Assembly (NCBI GenBank): GCA_902806565.1
Contig: CADCXA010000030.1
Location: 1,178,001-1,242,000 of the forward strand
DNA length: 64,000 nt
DNA from: Hypoxylon rubiginosum
Lineage: Eukaryota; Ascomycota; Sordariomycetes; Xylariales; Hypoxylaceae
Reading direction: 5' to 3'
Shown here piece after piece: positions 59,001-64,000 of the stretch. Every line of letters begins with the position of its first letter. Position 1 is the stretch's first letter. The position numbers were made by a program, and so were the translations under genes. Below the pieces are notes generated by a model. It searched no databases. It was not told the DNA's origin and saw nothing but the letters and a program-made list of their open reading frames with translations.

Positions 59001-59905
59001 AGACATAAATTGTCGATTTTGAACGAAGCGAGCTCCGATCTTCCGAGGCAAACCCGGAAGGCCCGCGCGACCGACGAACAAACCGAGTTAAACGGTAGAC
59101 GATTCTTTAGAAACCTTGACCAGCTCAAGAGCCCATCTCTCTTCTAAAGGACCACCCCTGTCGGCCAATCCGCGGACTCGTTCGCTTTCCCCCCTCCCTA
59201 CCCCCTACCCCCTGCCCCCTGCATAGGTGCATACCTGCGCATAAGGCACTCGCTCGCGTTACCCATAAATACTTAGGTACCTGGATAGACCTGGCCACCT
59301 GCCACTAATTGATACGCATTCGCTGCCACCGCTGCCCACCGCTGCCACCTCCTTTGGCCAGAACCCCTGACACATTTCTGGATCCCAACTATTCCCTACC
59401 ATCTTTGAATCCAGCCCAGCCAGCCCAGCCCAGGCGACTTTTGTGCGTCAGCCATTGGTCTTGCTAAGCTCGATTGGTCCAGTTCTTCGGCTCAGCCTCG
59501 ACCGCCCTCACGTCACACAACACTTACGCACCCCCTTATACAGTAATTGTGGGTGGTTCGTCGTTGCGCCTACTAGTCAGTCTGTCAGTCTGATATGACC
59601 ATAGACTTCGCCTCGTGATACACCTATACCATACACCCTTACCCATCCTCCATCCTACCGCGCATACTTCCCACACTGCCATCTGCCACCTTGCCATCCC
59701 TTGTTCGGATACTATCGTTGGTTAATATATTACCAACGACGCATCCCAACGCCATCGCATCGTTTCCCCGGATTTTCTCTTTTTAGCTTGACATTCGCCT
59801 ACCCGTCTATTATATAATCCATCACTCGGGTTATATATTTCGTCACAACCTCGCAACCACTACATCTTACATCGCACACCACACACATATTCTTCAAAGC
59901 CCACC

Positions 59906-61048
59906 ATGTCTTCGAGATCCAGGATACCTCAGAGCGAGCTCAACGCTGCTGCTCTAGAGCATTTTGTCTACAAGCCAGTGAGCCCGGCGATGATTGCATA
60001 TCTGGCACGTGCAGCACGGGATGTCATCCAGTGCGACCCGACTATGATGCCTCCTCCTGCTCAAGCGTCGCAATACGCCACACCACCCCGAACACCTTCC
60101 CCGAAGGCTATTCGAAGTGATGACAGTGGCCTACCGACTCTAGAAGAATTCATTACGCAACTGGTCCGTTCTTCTAACGTACAGGTACCCACCTTGATGT
60201 CTACGCTAGTCTACCTGACTCGGTTAAAGTCGCGACTACAGCCCATGGCCAAAGGCCTGCGCTGCACGACGCACCGCATCTTCTTAGCGGCACTCATCCT
60301 CGCGGCCAAGTATCTGAACGACAGCTCGCCCAAAAACAAGCACTGGGCCAACTACAGTCACATGGGCACTGATAGCTACGGCTTCGGTTTCAGCCGGACG
60401 GAGGTTAACCTGATGGAGAAACAGTTGCTATTCTTATTGGAGTGGGAACTCCGAATCACGGAAGAAGACCTGTATCGCGAGTTGGACCCCTTCTTGGCAC
60501 CCATCCGTGACACCATCGAGGCTTCTCACGCACGCCGCATGCAGCGCAAGGAGAACCAACGGAAGCAGCGAGAGGCTGAGGAGTGGGCGGCTGCACAGTT
60601 CCCATCACCACCAAGCTCGCGCGGCAACTCGCGATCGAGACAAAATACGCCGCCTTACGAGGCCGTCCGTATGGTGCACGATGTATCGACGCCACCGGGT
60701 CTGGTATATAGCTCGTCCGTGAGCTCGAGTGGCAGCTCCTATGCTTCGTCTCTTTCGTCGCGACAGCATTCGCGATCATCAACGCCGCTCTCGGACCCGG
60801 GGGATGCTTACGTATCTTACGCCGACGGCTCACTGTACGACTCACCTGTTGAAATCGTCCTCGACATGCCGCAGCCGGCTGCTGGCAGCAGGGCAGGATA
60901 CCGAGGGAAGGAATCGAAGCTGCTGCTTCCATACGAAATTAGCGCAGACGATCTTCGTGCGCTTCAGGACGGTAGCGCTAAGACGAAACGTGCGAGGACT
61001 GGAAAGGGTATGTGGGGACGCATGTTTGGAGCTACTACTACGCGATGA
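59906..61048 (+). CDS. PCL1: Pho85-type cyclin, Pcl1/Pcl2 family (380 aa)
   Basis: Regulatory subunit of the Pho85 CDK, acting in G1 and polarity. Single exon; ATG in CACCATGTC context. The cyclin box covers about residues 70-200: PTLEEFITQLVRSSNVQVPTLM, STLVYLTRLKSRLQPMAKG, THRIFLAALILAAKYLNDSSPKNKHWA, FGFSRTEVNLMEKQLLFLLEWELRIT, EEDLYRELDPFL. The C-terminal half is Ser/Pro-rich with short basic runs and is probably disordered and phosphorylated. A bipartite basic element (HARRMQRKENQRKQRE) follows the cyclin box. The upstream region is unusually long (8.8 kb to the next gene) and CT-rich, which suggests a long 5' leader. Which PCL member it equals cannot be decided here. Confidence 0.9.
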   Translation: MSSRSRIPQSELNAAALEHFVYKPVSPAMIAYLARAARDVIQCDPTMMPPPAQASQYATPPRTPSPKAIRSDDSGLPTLEEFITQLVRSSNVQVPTLMSTLVYLTRLKSRLQPMAKGLRCTTHRIFLAALILAAKYLNDSSPKNKHWANYSHMGTDSYGFGFSRTEVNLMEKQLLFLLEWELRITEEDLYRELDPFLAPIRDTIEASHARRMQRKENQRKQREAEEWAAAQFPSPPSSRGNSRSRQNTPPYEAVRMVHDVSTPPGLVYSSSVSSSGSSYASSLSSRQHSRSSTPLSDPGDAYVSYADGSLYDSPVEIVLDMPQPAAGSRAGYRGKESKLLLPYEISADDLRALQDGSAKTKRARTGKGMWGRMFGATTTR

Positions 61049-63887
61049 TTATTCAATCGGCGCATCATTTTCTATGTTTTGTGTTTTTCGATGCATCTTA
61101 GCAAGGAGTTTTACGGTTTGGGCAGTGGCGTAACTTGTTACGACCGGATCAAGACAAAAAAGGGCAGTGGGATTGGTGATTTTTACTATTCCTATTTTCC
61201 ACAGAGAGAGGGTGGAGCCCTGTCGCCATGATACCTACACTCGCGGCGTTTCTTAATGGGATCGGTGAATAGGAATAGGAATAGGACGGGCTGGTTACGG
61301 AGCATAGTAATAGGGAGTTCGGATATCAGAGTATACATGCATTATGGCATCGGTCGTTCTCCGACTAGAATGGGAAATGGCATTACACATTACACAAATC
61401 ATCCGGTGTTCAGGGAAAGATTGGAATCCTGGGTCTGATTCTCTACACGCTGGTCGCTATGACGTTGAAGCAGTGATGGAATTAATCGGTCGGACCGATA
61501 GAGTAAATTTCACAGCTAGATGACTGAAATGGAAACTACCTTCGGTCAAGAATACGGAGCATCCTTCTTGTAAATCGTGTCGTGATAAGTACCTAGGTAG
61601 CATCAAAAGGGGATTATAACACTGGCACAGCTGTTCCCTATGCACTAGTCACTTCCGTCTTCGTGTACCTAGTAAAGTTGATCCTATTACTAGTTTAAGG
61701 TAAAGAGTAACAAATTTTCATTTTCCTCTCTTCCATTTCCTATATTTGGGCATATGCATATGTTCTCTATCTGCAAGATAGACTTTGATCGTGCCGTCTT
61801 CGGTCTAATATATACGAGATGCCTACTTCTGACAGGTAACGTTTGCTTCGGTCGGATGTGCCGATCTTGCAGCAGCAAACTGCAGGTCCTCGGTATTTGG
61901 TATCCGTCCCATGTTCGAAGGATTCCAGAAATAGAGTACGCTCTAGGGTTTATCTGGGTGGTTACGTTTGGGGGCCGGCTTACTTTACTACTACATATGT
62001 CGTACTACCTACCCCGGAGAGGGACCCTTAACTTTATTAGATGCGCCGAATTTGCAACGGCTATGGATAAGGCAAGAGTGGAAATGCGAGTTCATTGCTT
62101 TGCACGATAGGTGACGTTGCCTCTATATTGACGCCGGAAAACTGCCAGTGGCTAGGCGCATTACTGCGCGCAGCCAGCTGTGCCTCTTTAAATACAAGCC
62201 AATACTAACACGTATGTAGGAAGAACCCCAGCCCCAGGAATAGAAAACAATAACAAGTCGTTTTTGGCTGTCATGGGCGCCTCACCGATCTGGCTAACAA
62301 GGGATGACGAAAAAAAAAAGAGCGCTTTAAGAATTGCGTGGCCTAACGGCTGATAGACGAAGGAAGCAAGTATAGTCCTGGTCGCCAAGCTTAAGGCGCG
62401 AAGGAAAACGGCAAGGTCCTACGCGGAAGATCCGTGAGGAATGAGCGGCAAAAAGAAGATGGACAAGATAGATACTCTCGAAACTGTCGATCTGATCTCG
62501 AGAAATCCTTCCGCGTTTCGAAGAGTTCAAAGGAAAAAAAAGCGCCTCTATCCCTTTTTTCTTCTTCTTCCTGTTTGGTCCTTTTCCTCGGTAAGTGGGT
62601 ATAGACTAATCGGCCTCAGCGATGCAGGACTTGCGTCACACTGCGTAACTTGGTAGCAAGCCTGCCTAGGTACCTCCTAAGCTGACAACCGAGCCGAGGG
62701 ATCCTACGATGCCTTTTAGATCCGAGTTCCTTGGCAAAGCGCAAGGCTGGGACACCTTAGCCCAACTAACGTTTGCTTACCTAACTGACTCACTCACCCC
62801 TGGGGGGACTAAGCAAAGCTGAACCTCGGGTGCGAGGGATCGCAGGTTTGCCTAATAGGTATGTAATAATGGCTAGCCGTGGGAGTTTTGGTCGGATTTA
62901 TGCGCTTTGTTCGCGATCCGCCGACTCCCTTTCCCTTCCCTCAGCTCCCTCAGCTCCCCCCCCCCATCCATTCGCATCCTCATTATGTAAGCGCCCGCCT
63001 ATCATGTATCGACTAGACCTTACATAACACGCGCTAGGTAAGCTTGCTTGCTAAACTCGGCTTTATATATAGCTTGCCATGCTGCCGGTAAACTTGGACG
63101 TTTCTATGAAAAGAACACGGAGCCGCAGGTTTGATGTTTTATTTTCCGGATGGAGGTAGGTACCTAAGTCAGTCAACCCGGGCTTGCTGTTTTTGGCCCA
63201 ATGAGCGACTTTGCGCTTTTTCTTTTTGCCGCCCGCCCGCGCCCAGCGGTGACACGGGCGACACGCGCGGAGCGGCAAAAGCTGTTGTCTGTTTAGACGT
63301 TTTGAATGCGCCTCTGGTTTTGGTGGTGGTGAGAGAAGCGTCATGCGGCCGACGGGGCGACCCAACGGCTCCCCTTCTACCTTTGCCCCCGCTCCCCGTC
63401 ATCGCCGCGCCTGCGTGCCTGAAGATTCGTATCAGATCATTAAATGCTACTGCTGCGACACACGAGCGCGCGTTACGCATGCGCGGCTTGCAATGACGCC
63501 GGCGGAGCTTAGCACGGACCCGTCGCGTTGGGCGTGGGTAGGATACTTCCTCACAAAGGCGAGCACAGCCACGATGAGGATGGGGGATGGAGCGCTATGC
63601 TACGCCCCGACGCGGTGATTCGCCAGATTGGTACCGGGGACCACAGCGGTGGGAATACGGGAATTTGTAAAAGGCGTTGGAATTATAAGGTTAGCAAACA
63701 CGAGAAGTCGGTGACGGATTATGGGGGCATGATGAGTTTGATTTTTTTGGGGGGAGTTTTAGGTCAAGATTCCGAGACAGATGATGCACTACTAATATCA
63801 AACAAATCGCAGGCGTTTCCACAGTTAATCTTGGAGAGAGTAGTATCACTCTTATGACATTTGCTTGAGAAATACTTATGGATATAT
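61049..63887. other. Intergenic region
   Basis: About 2.8 kb. It contains ACCTAGGT at 61591-61598, TAGGTACCTC near 62668, TAGGTACCTA at 63157-63166, and a GC-rich stretch at 63220-63540. Overlapping open frames in the GC-rich part occur on both strands and look like composition effects. No gene can be supported. Confidence 0.45.
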
Positions 63888-64000
63888 CTATCGCTCAAAT
63901 GAATCCGTATCGAATAACCCTAATCTGACCATGCGGCGACATGCTTCATCAAGATCCTCTTCTCTCTTACGTGCCCATTTGAGGCTTTGTCCCCGCGCAG
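63888..64000 (-). CDS. Possible C-terminus of a gene cut by the right edge
   Basis: A minus-strand frame enters from the edge and stops at TAG 63888-63890. It reads QSLKWARKREEDLDEACRR and then MVRLGLFDTDSFER, a helical, charged, protein-like sequence of about 36 residues. No family recognised. The frame could end in an intron just beyond the edge, so only this part is claimed. Confidence 0.4.
   Translation of the reverse strand, partial: ARGQSLKWARKREEDLDEACRRMVRLGLFDTDSFER

Larger units (their letters stand above)
51112..59905. other. 8.8-kb region without a convincing gene
   Basis: The longest gene-free interval of the window. Contents: LSB3 3' DNA; an (AC)n run at about 53847-53886; a C16 tract at 54319-54334; three ATTGG boxes spaced 11 bp (54790, 54801, 54812) plus CCAAT at about 54861 and ATTGG at about 54882; ACCTAGGT at 53688, 54601 and 56077; very CT-rich DNA from about 57600 to 59900 leading into the PCL cyclin. 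Many open frames of 60-150 codons occur, but none shows domain signals, and their composition reflects the CT-rich DNA. It may hold long leaders, lncRNAs or lineage-specific genes. Confidence 0.5.

Noticed and set aside
61754..62110. 118-codon plus-strand frame
   Set aside because: Irregular composition, no motif, no support from neighbours; treated as chance.
63131..63618. Overlapping frames on both strands in GC-rich DNA
   Set aside because: Open in several frames at once because of composition; no protein-like signal.

Overview
The window is nuclear DNA from a filamentous ascomycete (Pezizomycotina, most likely a Sordariomycete; a Xylariales-type genome would fit). The evidence is short introns of about 45-100 bp with GTAAGT-like donors and TAAC-type branch points, a large HET-domain gene, a secreted histidine acid phosphatase, ascomycete-type versions of HBS1, VPS27, REI1, SFT1 and YSC84/LSB3, and long intergenic tracts rich in simple repeats. 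I rebuilt exon-intron structures by eye. For all multi-exon genes the summed exon lengths are divisible by three.

Layout, left to right: 3' end of a glycerophosphodiester/phosphate-type MFS permease (+); ER chaperone BiP/KAR2 ending in HDEL (-); ribosome-rescue GTPase HBS1 (-); ESCRT-0 subunit VPS27 (-), divergent from a Doa4/USP8-like deubiquitinase with a dead rhodanese domain (+); a GC-rich orphan J-domain protein, JDP-A (+); long-chain acyl-CoA synthetase FAA1-type (-); a 1,021-residue HET-domain protein (-), divergent from chaperonin subunit CCT5 (+); an AZUL-HECT ubiquitin ligase of the HUL4/UBE3A type (-), divergent from ribosome-biogenesis factor REI1 (+); a histidine acid phosphatase/phytase (+) with a stop codon just before an in-frame GPI-type tail; an orphan possibly related to nucleotidyltransferase folds (+); a second J-domain protein, JDP-B (+), paralogous to JDP-A; a small secreted protein (-); a small basic orphan (-); MsrB (-), divergent from an AGE2-type ArfGAP (+); SNARE SFT1 (-), divergent from YSC84/LSB3 (+). 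Then come about 8.8 kb without a convincing gene, a PHO85-type (PCL1) cyclin (+), about 2.8 kb more of non-coding DNA, and the 3' end of a possible gene cut by the right edge (-).

Most genes are conserved housekeeping genes of proteostasis and membrane traffic: BiP, CCT5, two J-proteins, HUL4, VPS27 and its deubiquitinase, ArfGAP, SFT1, LSB3. The least explained items are the J-domain paralogue family with its own C-terminal domain, the candidate readthrough/nonsense event in the phosphatase, the divergent ESCRT-0/deubiquitinase pair, phased ATTGG arrays, and a recurrent ACCTAGGT palindrome seen only in non-coding DNA.
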